Shown here piece by piece: positions 35,480 through 43,931 of a stretch of DNA of 64,000 bases. Source of the DNA: Flavobacterium sp. SLB02 (GTDB lineage Bacteria; Bacteroidota; Bacteroidia; Flavobacteriales; Flavobacteriaceae); NCBI RefSeq assembly GCF_009664855.1, contig NZ_CP045928.1, forward strand, positions 3,823,186-3,887,185, read 5' to 3'. Position 1 is the first letter of the stretch; every line of letters starts with the position of its first letter. The position numbers and the translations under genes are program-made. The notes beneath the pieces were generated by a model. The model searched no databases. It saw only the letters and a list, made by a program, of their open reading frames with translations, and was not told where the DNA came from.

Positions 35480-37861
35480 ATGATTACAAAAAAAATTGGC
35501 CTTATTTTTATTCTCCTTATAACGACTTTAACTTCATTTTCTCAGGAAAAATTTACTTTAAGCGGAACCATTACTGACTTTAAAAACAATGAAACCCTAA
35601 TTGGCGTAAATCTTTATATTCCTGCTTTAAAAATAGGAACTACTACCAATGAATACGGTTTCTATTCGCTAACTGTTCCCAAAGGCGAACATGACATCGA
35701 GATTAGTTATGTAGGTTATCAAACCATTCAAAAAACGGTTGTCTTAAATCAAAATACCAAAAACAATTTTGCAATTCATGAAGGTGGCCAAGAGCTTCAG
35801 GAAGTTGTAATAAAAGACAACAGAGGCAAAATCAATATTAAATCGCCTGAAATGAGTGCCAATAAACTCTCTATTGCCACCATAAAAAAAATGCCCGTAG
35901 TAATGGGCGAAGTCGATGTTCTTAAATCGATTTTGCTGCTTCCCGGAGTTACAAATGCCGGCGAAGGCGCTTCAGGATTTAATGTTCGGGGCGGTGGAGC
36001 AGATCAAAACTTAATTTTATTAGACGAGGCAACTATTTTTAACTCTTCTCACGTCTTTGGTTTTTTCTCTGTTTTTAATCCTGATGCCATTAAAGATTTA
36101 AAATTATACAAAGGCGGAATCCCTGCACGCTACGGCGGAAGAGCTTCATCTGTTTTGGATATTTATCAAAAAGACGGAAACAGTAAAGAATTTCATGTAA
36201 ATGGAGGAATCGGATTAATTTCAAGTAGAATTCTTGCCGAGGGTCCAATTGTAAAAGACAAAGGTTCCTTCTTAATTGGCGCAAGGGCTTCGTATGCCCA
36301 TTTATTTTTAAAATTGTCAGAAGATCAAAAAGACAACTCGGCTTATTTTTATGATTTAAACACAAAATTAAGTTATAAACTAAACGAGAATAACAGCTTG
36401 TATTTATCCGGTTATTTCGGTCGGGACGTTTTTAGCCTGAATAAAAGTTTTACCAATACATACGGAAACGCCACTTTAAACCTGCGTTGGAATCATTTGT
36501 ATTCTGATAAATTATTTGCGAATTTATCTTTGATTTATAGTGATTACTATTATGGTTTAGACTTAGATCTTGTAGGCTTTAAATGGGATTCGGGAATCAA
36601 GAACTACAATATCAAATACGATTTCAAAAACTATATCTCAGATAAATTCAAACTGAATTACGGTGTAAACGGAATTTATTACCAATTCAATCCCGGAACG
36701 ATCAAACCAAGTAACGATACATCAGGAATTAATCCGGATCAGTTAGATAGAAAATATGCTTTTGAACCCTCTGTTTATCTTGAAGCAGAAAATCAGCTTT
36801 CGAAAAAAATTACGATTTCTTACGGATTACGCTATAGTCTATTTTATCGTTTAGGAGCTTCGACAATCAATTATTATGATAATAATGAACCAGTTATTTT
36901 CAATAGTAATATGCAGATTTATGAAAAAGCAACACCTACATCGACTAAATATTTCGGTAAGAATAAAGAAATTCAGAGTTACAATAATTTAGAACCTCGA
37001 TTCTCAGCTTCTTATCAATTAAACGATGATCAATCGATAAAAGCGAGTTATAACAGAATGGCGCAATATCTTCAACTAATTTCCAATACCTCATCGCCTA
37101 CCCCGCTTGATGTCTGGATGCCAAGTGACAATTATATCAAACCACAAATTGCAGATCAGATAGCCTTGGGTTATTTTAGAAATATTAAGGATGGTGCATA
37201 TTCTTTAGAGATTGAAACCTATTACAAAAAAATTCAAAACAGATTGGATTATATCGATGGTGCCGATTTGATTGCCAATAACGCTATAGAGCAAGTTATC
37301 CTTAACGGACGTATGCGTTCTTATGGCGTAGAATTTATGATAAAGAAAAACGAAGGTAAACTCAATGGATGGATTTCCTATACGCTATCAAAATCACAAC
37401 AACAAACTCCGGGAAGAACTCCTGAAGAGACCGGAATCAATAATGGACAATGGTACAATTCTGCTTACGATAAAACACACAATTTAGCAGTTACATCGGC
37501 TTATACCTTAAACGAGAAATGGTCATTTGGCGCTAACTTTGCTTTGCAATCGGGTCAGCCTGTTTCGTATCCAAACAGTCAATACGAATATTTAGGAATT
37601 ACAATCCCAAATTACGGACAAAGAAACGAAAATCGTTTGCCGGCGTATCACCATTTAGACATTTCGGCAACGCTAACACCAAGAAAAAACAAAGACAGAA
37701 ACTGGAAAGGCGAATGGGTTTTTAGTATCTACAATTTATACAACCGTCATAATGCCGCGTCTATCAACTTTCGCCAAAATGTTGACACCGGAGCCAATGA
37801 AGCTGTACAAACCTCTATTTTTGGAATTGTTCCTGCTGTTAGTTATAATTTTAAATTTTAA
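35480..37861 (+). CDS. TonB-dependent receptor with carboxypeptidase-like N-terminal domain
   Basis: A 793-residue outer-membrane receptor. I start at the ATG at 35480 (M-I-T-K-K-I-G), which gives a proper signal peptide ending S-F-S-Q; the ATG at 35459 adds seven polar residues. Then come a carboxypeptidase-regulatory-like beta-sandwich (F-T-L-S-G-T-I-T-D, G-V-N-L-Y-I-P, G-x-T-T-N-E-Y-G-F-Y-S-L), a plug domain (L-L-P-G-V-T-N-A-G-E-G-A-S-G-F-N-V-R-G-G-G-A-D-Q-N-L-I-L-L-D-type) and a long barrel ending in an aromatic strand (V-S-Y-N-F-K-F). The next gene, a DUF4249 lipoprotein, starts 35 nt later. The pair probably imports a scarce nutrient; the substrate is unknown. Confidence 0.93.
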   Translation: MITKKIGLIFILLITTLTSFSQEKFTLSGTITDFKNNETLIGVNLYIPALKIGTTTNEYGFYSLTVPKGEHDIEISYVGYQTIQKTVVLNQNTKNNFAIHEGGQELQEVVIKDNRGKINIKSPEMSANKLSIATIKKMPVVMGEVDVLKSILLLPGVTNAGEGASGFNVRGGGADQNLILLDEATIFNSSHVFGFFSVFNPDAIKDLKLYKGGIPARYGGRASSVLDIYQKDGNSKEFHVNGGIGLISSRILAEGPIVKDKGSFLIGARASYAHLFLKLSEDQKDNSAYFYDLNTKLSYKLNENNSLYLSGYFGRDVFSLNKSFTNTYGNATLNLRWNHLYSDKLFANLSLIYSDYYYGLDLDLVGFKWDSGIKNYNIKYDFKNYISDKFKLNYGVNGIYYQFNPGTIKPSNDTSGINPDQLDRKYAFEPSVYLEAENQLSKKITISYGLRYSLFYRLGASTINYYDNNEPVIFNSNMQIYEKATPTSTKYFGKNKEIQSYNNLEPRFSASYQLNDDQSIKASYNRMAQYLQLISNTSSPTPLDVWMPSDNYIKPQIADQIALGYFRNIKDGAYSLEIETYYKKIQNRLDYIDGADLIANNAIEQVILNGRMRSYGVEFMIKKNEGKLNGWISYTLSKSQQQTPGRTPEETGINNGQWYNSAYDKTHNLAVTSAYTLNEKWSFGANFALQSGQPVSYPNSQYEYLGITIPNYGQRNENRLPAYHHLDISATLTPRKNKDRNWKGEWVFSIYNLYNRHNAASINFRQNVDTGANEAVQTSIFGIVPAVSYNFKF

Positions 37862-37896
37862 AACAACTTTCCCTAAAAAGAAACAAAAGATATATC

Positions 37897-38718
37897 ATGA
37901 AAAAAGCAACCTTATTAATGGCACTTTTTATTTCGATTCTCCTGGCAAGCTGTGAGGAAGTTGTCGATGTTGATCTCGACACTGCACCTCCAAAATTAGT
38001 AATCGAAGCGGCTATAAACTGGCAAAAAGGAACCACAGGAAAACAGCAAACTGTAAAATTGTCTACCACAACGGGCTATTTCGAAAACGTAATTCCAACA
38101 GTTTCAGGTGCCACCATTTTTATAAAAAACAGCAAAAACGAACAATTTAACTTTGTCGAAGTTCAAAAAACCGGACGATATGTATGTGCAAACTTTATTC
38201 CTGTAATTGACGAAAATTACACTCTAACTGTAATCAGTAACGGGAATACTTATACTGCTACTGAAACATTAAAATCAGTGGCGCCAATTACCCGAATCGA
38301 ACAAAATAACGAAGGTGGTTTTACAGGAAAAGATATTGAAACCAAAGCTTTCTTTAATGACCCAGCTGATGCAGACAACTTCTATTTATTTAAATATGTT
38401 TATTCTAACAAAGTTACATCTACTTATTATGTTAGTGAGGATAAGTTTTTTCAGGGAAATGAATTTTTCAGCTCATCAGATGATGACGAATTAAAAGCAG
38501 GAGACGAAGTCGAAATGACACATTACGGGATTTCAAAACAATACTATAACTACATGAGCATATTGGTAAGCATTGCCGGAAGCAATTCTGGCGGACCTTT
38601 TCAATCCCCTCCTGCAACGGTAAAAGGAAATATCATCAATACAACTGATAAAGCCAATTATCCGCTGGGTTATTTTTCTCTTAGCGAAATCGACATAAAA
38701 AAATACAAAATTCAATAA
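37897..38718 (+). CDS. DUF4249 lipoprotein
   Basis: A 273-residue lipoprotein (lipobox L-L-A-S-C19-E-E) of the Bacteroidota DUF4249 family. Landmarks are V-D-V-D-L-D-T-A-P-P-K-L-V-I-E-A-A-I-N-W near the N terminus, the T-V-K-L-S-T-T-x-x-Y segment and a C-terminal P-x-T-V-K-G-N-I-I-N-T-T-D-K-A-N-Y-P-L-G-Y-F-S-L. Such genes regularly follow TonB receptors as here, so the product is probably a surface lipoprotein capping or feeding the receptor, by analogy with SusD. That role is inferred from context. Confidence 0.88.
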   Translation: MKKATLLMALFISILLASCEEVVDVDLDTAPPKLVIEAAINWQKGTTGKQQTVKLSTTTGYFENVIPTVSGATIFIKNSKNEQFNFVEVQKTGRYVCANFIPVIDENYTLTVISNGNTYTATETLKSVAPITRIEQNNEGGFTGKDIETKAFFNDPADADNFYLFKYVYSNKVTSTYYVSEDKFFQGNEFFSSSDDDELKAGDEVEMTHYGISKQYYNYMSILVSIAGSNSGGPFQSPPATVKGNIINTTDKANYPLGYFSLSEIDIKKYKIQ

Positions 38719-38726
38719 TTAATATA

Positions 38727-39224
38727 ATGGAAGCCAGAATTGAAATTTTATCCGAAAAAAAACTAATTGGCAAACACATTGATATGTCGTTTATCGAAAA
38801 CAAAACGTTTCAATTATGGAGTTCCTTCATGCCAAAACGAAAAGAAATCAAGAATTCTGTTGATTCGAATTTATATTCACTCGAAGTTTTTCCCAACGGA
38901 CATTTTGACAATTTCGATCCCAGTAACAGCTTTCAAAAATGGGCGGCAGTCGAAGTTTCTGATTTTGATACGATTCCTTCAGAAATGGAAACCTTAATAA
39001 TCCCAACTGGATTATATGCTGTTTTTATACATAAAGGTCCCCAAAGCGAAGGACATAAAACCTATCATTCTATTTTTGTAGAATGGCTTCCTAATTCAGC
39101 ATATACAGTAGATGAAAGACCCCATTTTGCCGTAATGGGAGATCAGTATAAAAAAGAAGATCCTGATTCTAAAGAAGAAATCTGGATTCCTATAACAAGT
39201 AAAATTCAAAGCCATGCTAATTGA
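38727..39224 (+). CDS. GyrI-like effector-binding domain protein
   Basis: A 165-residue soluble protein of the AraC-effector-binding/GyrI fold (SHS2-type small-molecule binding). Seen: F-I-E-N-K-T-F-Q-L-W-S-S-F-M-P-K-R-K-E-I, Y-S-L-E-V-F-P, F-x-K-W-A-A-V-E-V, L-I-I-P-T-G-L-Y-A-V-F-I-H-K-G and I-F-V-E-W-L-P-N-S-x-Y. No DNA-binding domain is attached. It overlaps the DinB gene by 11 nt and begins 8 nt after the DUF4249 stop, so it may share that transcript. Function unknown. Confidence 0.82.
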   Translation: MEARIEILSEKKLIGKHIDMSFIENKTFQLWSSFMPKRKEIKNSVDSNLYSLEVFPNGHFDNFDPSNSFQKWAAVEVSDFDTIPSEMETLIIPTGLYAVFIHKGPQSEGHKTYHSIFVEWLPNSAYTVDERPHFAVMGDQYKKEDPDSKEEIWIPITSKIQSHAN

Positions 39225-39654
39225 AACCCTAAAATCACTCTTTAACCGTGACCTCAATAAATTAAAAGCTGAAATCGAATCCTATCAGGACGAAAATAAG
39301 ATTTGGGCGGTTGATAAAAACATCTCGAATTCTGCCGGAAATCTTTGTTTGCATCTGATTGGGAACATCAATACTTATATTGGAGCAGAAATTGGAAAAA
39401 CAACTTATATTCGGGATCGTCCTTTAGAATTTTCATTAAAAAACATTCCCAAATCAGAGTTAATAACCAAAATAGAAGAGACTATTGTAGTGGTTAATAA
39501 CACTTTTGATAGTTTAACAGAAACTGATCTTGAAGCCATTTACCCGCAAATTGTATTCGAAAAAGAAATGACAACAGGTTTCTTTTTGGTTCATCTCTCC
39601 ACACACCTGGCCTATCATTTAGGACAAATCAATTACCACCGAAGGTTGCTTTAG
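39214..39654 (+). CDS. DinB family four-helix protein
   Basis: A 146-residue DinB/YfiT-like helical bundle. Three His in the right places (L-H-L-I-G-N, H-L-S-T-H and L-A-Y-H-L-G-Q-I-N-Y-H-R) are likely metal ligands, and L-I-G-N-I-N-T-Y-I-G and Y-H-L-G-Q-I are family signatures. Members bind Ni/Zn and in some bacteria act as thiol-dependent transferases. It overlaps the preceding GyrI-like gene by 11 nt, so they are translationally coupled. Confidence 0.85.
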   Translation: MLIETLKSLFNRDLNKLKAEIESYQDENKIWAVDKNISNSAGNLCLHLIGNINTYIGAEIGKTTYIRDRPLEFSLKNIPKSELITKIEETIVVVNNTFDSLTETDLEAIYPQIVFEKEMTTGFFLVHLSTHLAYHLGQINYHRRLL

Positions 39655-39759
39655 TTTAAAGACTGCGACTGAATACTAAAAAAACTCTCAACATATGTAA
39701 AGGTTTAGAAATTAGAATTAAGCAAACTTTGCAAACAATTAATTCAAAATTTCGAGAAC

Positions 39760-40218
39760 ATGAAACATTTACTTTTTACACTATTTTCACTTTGTGCCTT
39801 TACGGCAAAAGCACAAATGTTTAAAAATCCTGAACCACTATTCGATCCAACTCCATACGGTTTTAGCCACGCCTCATCCGTTTCTACACCAGGAGAATTC
39901 GTTTATATTTCCGGGCAAAGCGGAGGATTAGGAAAAGAACATACTTTAAGCAATGATTTTAGAGAACAAACTCAGGTTGCCTTAAAAAACATTGTAACGG
40001 TTTTAGACAGCTATAATCTAAAACCGGAAAACATCATGAAAATTACCATTCTCATCGTTAATCATTCACCAGAAAAACTAAAAGTATGGAACGAAGAAAT
40101 CCGCAAAGTATGGAAAAACAAATCCTTCCCTGCCAGCACCTTAATTCCCGTTCCTAAACTTGCCATCGACGGAATGCAAATCGAAGTTGACGCTATCGCT
40201 TTTAAAGCATCAAAATAG
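39760..40218 (+). CDS. Exported Rid-family (YjgF/UK114-like) protein
   Basis: A 152-residue protein with a signal peptide (M-K-H-L-L-F-T-L-F-S-L-C-A-F-T-A-K-A-Q) and a complete Rid fold: G-E-F-V-Y-I-S-G-Q-S-G, F-R-E-Q-T-Q-V-A-L-K-N-I, the L-K-P-E-N-I-M-K-I-T-I-L-I segment, and the end I-E-V-D-A-I-A. In enamine deaminases RidA has an Arg in P-A-R-S; here the same place reads P-A-S-T with no Arg, so RidA chemistry is unlikely. Export of a Rid protein is also unusual. A periplasmic ligand-binding or hydrolytic role is possible. Confidence 0.85.
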   Translation: MKHLLFTLFSLCAFTAKAQMFKNPEPLFDPTPYGFSHASSVSTPGEFVYISGQSGGLGKEHTLSNDFREQTQVALKNIVTVLDSYNLKPENIMKITILIVNHSPEKLKVWNEEIRKVWKNKSFPASTLIPVPKLAIDGMQIEVDAIAFKASK

Positions 40219-40223
40219 TTTTT

Positions 40224-40378
40224 TTTACCATTAAGGTAATTAAGTTTGGATATCTTAAACACAAACCAGTTAAAATCCTTTTAATCTTAATAATCTGTGG
40301 CAAAAAAAAATAACCATTAAGGCATTAAGTTACATTAAGCAGGAAAAACTTAACTTTCTTAATATCTTAATGGTAAAA
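40224..40378. repeat. Inverted repeat spacer before thiN
   Basis: TTTTACCATTAAGgTAATTAAGTT (40224-40247) is mirrored by AACTTAAC...CTTAATGGTAAAA (40347-40378), with a further 'accattaaggcattaag' copy in between. At about 40395-40432 three 'aaaatct' units follow. No ORF is present. Confidence 0.55.
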
Positions 40379-40443
40379 CAAAACATCACAACGATAAAAA
40401 AATCTAAAATCTAAAATCTAACCTCTAAAATCCTTTCCTTTCG

Positions 40444-40451
40444 TACATTTG
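40444..40451 (+). promoter_or_regulatory. -7 promoter element of thiN
   Basis: TACATTTG matches TAnnTTTG, 25 nt before the ATG at 40477. Confidence 0.6.
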
Positions 40452-40476
40452 CAGCACATTTCAAATCAAAAACTAA

Positions 40477-41139
40477 ATGTCTTCACACCATATCGTACGC
40501 GACGACCAGGAACCCGCTTTAATTATTGCCAACGGAGCAGCATGCAACCCTGAATTATTAGGACAATTGCTCGAATGGTCGCCACTGGTTATCGTGCTGG
40601 ATTCAGCCATAGAAAGAGTGATTGATTTAGGCATAAAAGTCGATGTCCTTTTAGGAGATTTCGACCGTGGTTTTGATCCTGAAATTTACAAAACATCACA
40701 ATATCCTATCGAAATTATACATACTCCTGATCAGGATAAAACCGATTTAGAAAAAGCATTTGATTACCTAATGGAGAGAGAAATTCCGGCCGTAAATGTA
40801 GTTTGGGCCACCGGTAAACGTGCCGATCATACCATTACCAACCTTACCAATATCGTTCGTTACCGCAATTTGCTTAAAATTGTAATTCTCGACGATCATT
40901 CAAAAATATTTTTGTTACCCACTAAATTCGAGAAATGGTATACCGCAAAAACGCCCATTTCATTGATTCCAATTGGAGTTGTAAACGGAATTAATTCGAC
41001 CAATTTATTATATCCACTAAAAGATGACACTCTCACAATTGGCTATCGAACCGGCAGCAGCAATGCTGTTCTTCAGGATGGTTTGGTCAGCATTACCCAC
41101 ACCGACGGTGATTTGTTGTTAATGGAATGTATGGATTAA
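40477..41139 (+). CDS. thiN: Thiamine diphosphokinase
   Basis: A 220-residue enzyme that pyrophosphorylates thiamine to thiamine diphosphate using ATP. The catalytic part has A-L-I-I-A-N-G-A, V-I-V-L-D-S-A, I-D-V-L-L-G-D-F-D-R-G and P-D-Q-D-K-T-D-L-E-K-A, the conserved D-x-D-R and D-K-T-D motifs for ATP and Mg. The C-terminal thiamine-binding sandwich contains I-S-L-I-P-I-G and L-K-D-D-T-L. No TPP riboswitch is seen upstream. Confidence 0.9.
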   Translation: MSSHHIVRDDQEPALIIANGAACNPELLGQLLEWSPLVIVLDSAIERVIDLGIKVDVLLGDFDRGFDPEIYKTSQYPIEIIHTPDQDKTDLEKAFDYLMEREIPAVNVVWATGKRADHTITNLTNIVRYRNLLKIVILDDHSKIFLLPTKFEKWYTAKTPISLIPIGVVNGINSTNLLYPLKDDTLTIGYRTGSSNAVLQDGLVSITHTDGDLLLMECMD

Positions 41140-41175
41140 TTATTTCATTAGAATAAAAGTCTCTAAAATTTTATT

Positions 41176-41319
41176 TAAACACAAAGAAACATAGCTTAAA
41201 ATCTATAAAAAAGTCGTTTCACTCTAGCATTAAATCACAATAGCAAAGCTATGTGAGAAAGCGAGCTTTTTTTGTATCCTAAAATAACAACAGAAAAATC
41301 TATGTTTCTATGTGTTTAA
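41176..41319. repeat. Inverted repeat spacer between thiN and rlmF
   Basis: AAACACAAAGAAACATAG (about 41177-41194) pairs imperfectly with CTATGTTTCTATGTGTTT (about 41300-41317) over a long middle. The arms carry the 'cacaaag' vocabulary found in other spacers. Confidence 0.5.
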
Positions 41320-41408
41320 ATTCGCATTTGGAATTTGTTTTTTTTTTATTGGAATTTAGATTTTAAACATTGGAATTTTAAACACACAGACACTAAGAAA
41401 GGAATGAC

Positions 41409-41416
41409 TATCTTTG
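41409..41416 (+). promoter_or_regulatory. -7 promoter element of rlmF
   Basis: TATCTTTG matches TAnnTTTG, 16 nt before the ATG at 41433. Confidence 0.55.
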
Positions 41417-41432
41417 CACGGAAATTTACAAA

Positions 41433-42380
41433 ATGAAAGCAACAGAGAATTCCGAAAAAAACAATTTACATCCTCGAAACCTTCACCGTTCCCGTTATGA
41501 TTTCGAACTTCTTATCGCGAATTGTCCTGAGCTAAAAGCTTACGTTGCGATCAACATTCACGGAATAGAAACCATTGATTTCAGTAATCCATTGGCTGTA
41601 AAAGCGCTTAACAAAGCTTTATTACAAACCTATTACGACATACAAAACTGGGATATTCCTAAAAATTACCTTTGCCCGCCTATTCCGGGAAGAACCGATT
41701 ATATTCATTACCTGGCTGATTTACTTGCCGAAACCAACAACGGAATCATTCCGCAAGGATCTTCAGTTTTAGGTTTGGACATAGGAACAGGCGCCAATTG
41801 CATCTACCCTATTTTAGGAAATGCGATTTACAACTGGAGTTTCGTAGGAACCGATATCGATGAGAAAGCCATAGAAAATTGCAGTAAAATTATCGAGGCA
41901 AATCCAAAATTAATCGACGCTATAAGTTTACAACAGCAAACCGAAGCCCGATTTATTTTCAAAAATATTATCACTCCTGAAGATCGTTTTACCTTCACGA
42001 TGTGTAATCCGCCTTTTCATTCTTCTGCCGAAGACGCAAATCAAAGTACCGTTCGTAAAGTTTCGAACTTAACAAAGGAAAGAAAAAAAACCAATCCGGT
42101 TTTAAACTTTGGAGGCCACAATGCCGAATTATGGTGTGATGGCGGCGAAATTGGTTTTATAACCCAAATGATTTACGAAAGCGCAAAATTTGCCATGCAA
42201 ACTTTGTGGTTTACCACATTAGTTTCAAAAAGAGAAAACCTCTCGAGCATTTACAAAACACTTAATAAAGTAAATGCCTCTTCGATAAAAACAATCGATA
42301 TGGCTCAAGGCCAAAAAACAAGCCGCATTGTTGCCTGGACATTTTTGAGTGAAAGCCAACAAAAGGCGTGGAAGTTTTAA
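41433..42380 (+). CDS. rlmF: 23S rRNA (adenine-1618-N6)-methyltransferase
   Basis: A 315-residue S-adenosylmethionine-dependent methyltransferase. The N terminus carries N-L-H-R-S-R-Y-D-F-E-L-L and D-F-S-N-P-L-A-V-K-A-L-N-K-A-L-L. V-L-G-L-D-I-G-T-G-A-N-C-I-Y is the cofactor motif I. F-V-G-T-D-I-D-E-K-A marks motif II, and M-C-N-P-P-F-H-S-S is the N6-adenine catalytic NPPF. G-G-x-x-x-E-L-W-C-x-G-G-E follows as in RlmF. It modifies one 23S rRNA adenine; loss is mild in E. coli. Confidence 0.93.
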   Translation: MKATENSEKNNLHPRNLHRSRYDFELLIANCPELKAYVAINIHGIETIDFSNPLAVKALNKALLQTYYDIQNWDIPKNYLCPPIPGRTDYIHYLADLLAETNNGIIPQGSSVLGLDIGTGANCIYPILGNAIYNWSFVGTDIDEKAIENCSKIIEANPKLIDAISLQQQTEARFIFKNIITPEDRFTFTMCNPPFHSSAEDANQSTVRKVSNLTKERKKTNPVLNFGGHNAELWCDGGEIGFITQMIYESAKFAMQTLWFTTLVSKRENLSSIYKTLNKVNASSIKTIDMAQGQKTSRIVAWTFLSESQQKAWKF

Positions 42381-42458
42381 AATACTGACTTTAAATACAA
42401 AACGTTGACTTTATTAATTGTTTTTAGTAAATTTATTACAAAATCAATTAATAAAATT

Positions 42459-42689
42459 ATGGCAGAATATATTGGTTATCTCGCATCATTTTTTATTGTT
42501 GGAGGTTTTTTATTAAAAAATCTTAGAGCAATCCGATTCATTAATATGTTTGGCTGCATTTGTTTTGTAATCTATGGTATTTTTTTAAATGATTATAGAG
42601 ATCTTAAACAATGGCTTTTACCTGTGATCATTCCAAATGCTATTTTAGCTTTGGTACAAGTATATTATTTATCATCAAAAAAAGCATAA
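42459..42689 (+). CDS. Small membrane protein, YgjV-like
   Basis: A 76-residue protein, mostly three hydrophobic segments (I-G-Y-L-A-S-F-F-I-V-G-G-F-L, I-N-M-F-G-C-I-C-F-V-I-Y-G-I-F, I-I-P-N-A-I-L-A-L-V-Q-V-Y-Y-L). The arrangement resembles the inner-membrane protein YgjV and the PQ-loop-like half-bundles, but it is short. I start at the ATG at 42459; the longer frame begins with a TTG at 42405. The function is unknown. Confidence 0.7.
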   Translation: MAEYIGYLASFFIVGGFLLKNLRAIRFINMFGCICFVIYGIFLNDYRDLKQWLLPVIIPNAILALVQVYYLSSKKA

Positions 42690-42776
42690 TCTTAAAATTA
42701 TGATATTTTAAAACAAAATTTTGATACATAGTTGATTTACTATAATCGTAACTTTAGTCTCAAAATTGAATTTACT

Positions 42777-43718
42777 ATGCCAAAATTATACTTCAGATTA
42801 GCAGTATTACTGCTTTTAATGACAAGTTGCGCTTCGAGTAAAAAAGCAAAATTTGACGATTACATTTTCAAAACCAAAAGCGAAAAACAAGCTTATATTA
42901 ATTCTTATGACAAAGCCTTAAAACTTTGGAACATTCCTTATACTGAAGAAAACATCACAACCACTTACGGAACCGCTCACGTTATTATGGCGGGTCCCAA
43001 AAACGGAAAAGATTTGGTTTTACTCCACGGTATGGACGCCAGCTCTACGATGTGGTATCCTAATATTAAACCTTTAGCCAAAAATCACCGCATATATGCC
43101 ATCGATTTTATGATGGAACCCGGAAAATCAACATTGAGCTCAAAATCGCTTTCATCAGAAGATATCGTGATTTTGTACAATGAAATTTTTGATCATTATA
43201 AATTAAAGAAATTCGATATTGCGGGCGCTTCCCGCGGTGGCTGGATTGCTACTTTATTAGCTACTCAAAAAGGAAATTCAATCGATAAAATAGTATTATT
43301 AAGTCCGGCACAAACCTTTAAATTTATAGATAAGGTCGGTAAAACAACTTCTGCTTTAATGCTTAAATTATTCCCAAGTGAAAAAAAATTCGGAAAGACA
43401 TTAAATACTTTTTCAACTCATTCCGAAAAAATTAGTCCTGTTTACAAACGACAATTTTATCTGGCCAATAAATACGCAAAATCAAATTCAAGTATGCTCA
43501 AAATGCATCCGTTTTCTGATGATGAATTAAAATCGATCAACAATCCGGTTTTGGTTTTAATTGGCGATCACGATGTCATTAATTCCGAAGAAAGTCTGGA
43601 AAGAGCAAACAAATATTTAATCAAAGGCAAAACGCAAACGATAAAAGACGCAGGACATTTTTTATCCATAGATCAGTCAAAAATTGTAAATGATGCGATG
43701 ATCAACTTTTTAGAATAG
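42777..43718 (+). CDS. Alpha/beta hydrolase lipoprotein
   Basis: A 313-residue lipoprotein (signal M-P-K-L-Y-F-R-L..., lipobox M-T-S-C18-A) carrying a complete alpha/beta hydrolase: V-L-L-H-G-M-D-A-S-S-T-M-W, I-A-G-A-S-R-G-G-W (nucleophile, G-A-S-R-G), L-V-L-I-G-D-H-D-V (Asp region) and D-A-G-H-F-L (His). I start at the ATG at 42777 because the upstream in-frame TTG would put polar residues ahead of the signal. It acts in the envelope; the substrate is unknown. Confidence 0.87.
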   Translation: MPKLYFRLAVLLLLMTSCASSKKAKFDDYIFKTKSEKQAYINSYDKALKLWNIPYTEENITTTYGTAHVIMAGPKNGKDLVLLHGMDASSTMWYPNIKPLAKNHRIYAIDFMMEPGKSTLSSKSLSSEDIVILYNEIFDHYKLKKFDIAGASRGGWIATLLATQKGNSIDKIVLLSPAQTFKFIDKVGKTTSALMLKLFPSEKKFGKTLNTFSTHSEKISPVYKRQFYLANKYAKSNSSMLKMHPFSDDELKSINNPVLVLIGDHDVINSEESLERANKYLIKGKTQTIKDAGHFLSIDQSKIVNDAMINFLE

Positions 43719-43841
43719 CCTTAAAAAGGTGTAGTCCCTAGGGAGATATATCAGGTTGCCATATTATTTTTTACCAACATTTAATCTCTACGAGATATTC
43801 TTTTAAGGATTTCAATATTTAGAAAAAAAACAATTCGCAAA

Positions 43842-43860
43842 AATTCGTGAATTCGTGGCA
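43842..43860. repeat. 'AATTCGTGAATTCGTGGCA' spacer copy
   Basis: One-armed copy of the AATTCGTG-family repeat, in the spacer before uvrB. Confidence 0.55.
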
Positions 43861-43931
43861 ACATTTTTTTAGCTTTTATATAGAATTCAAACTTTGTATC
43901 TTTACAAAACTAATCTTTTCATCATTCAAAA

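Noticed and set aside
40219..41432. TPP riboswitch near thiN
   Set aside because: No CUGAGA or other conserved TPP-aptamer core is found upstream of thiN; the spacer is repeat sequence.
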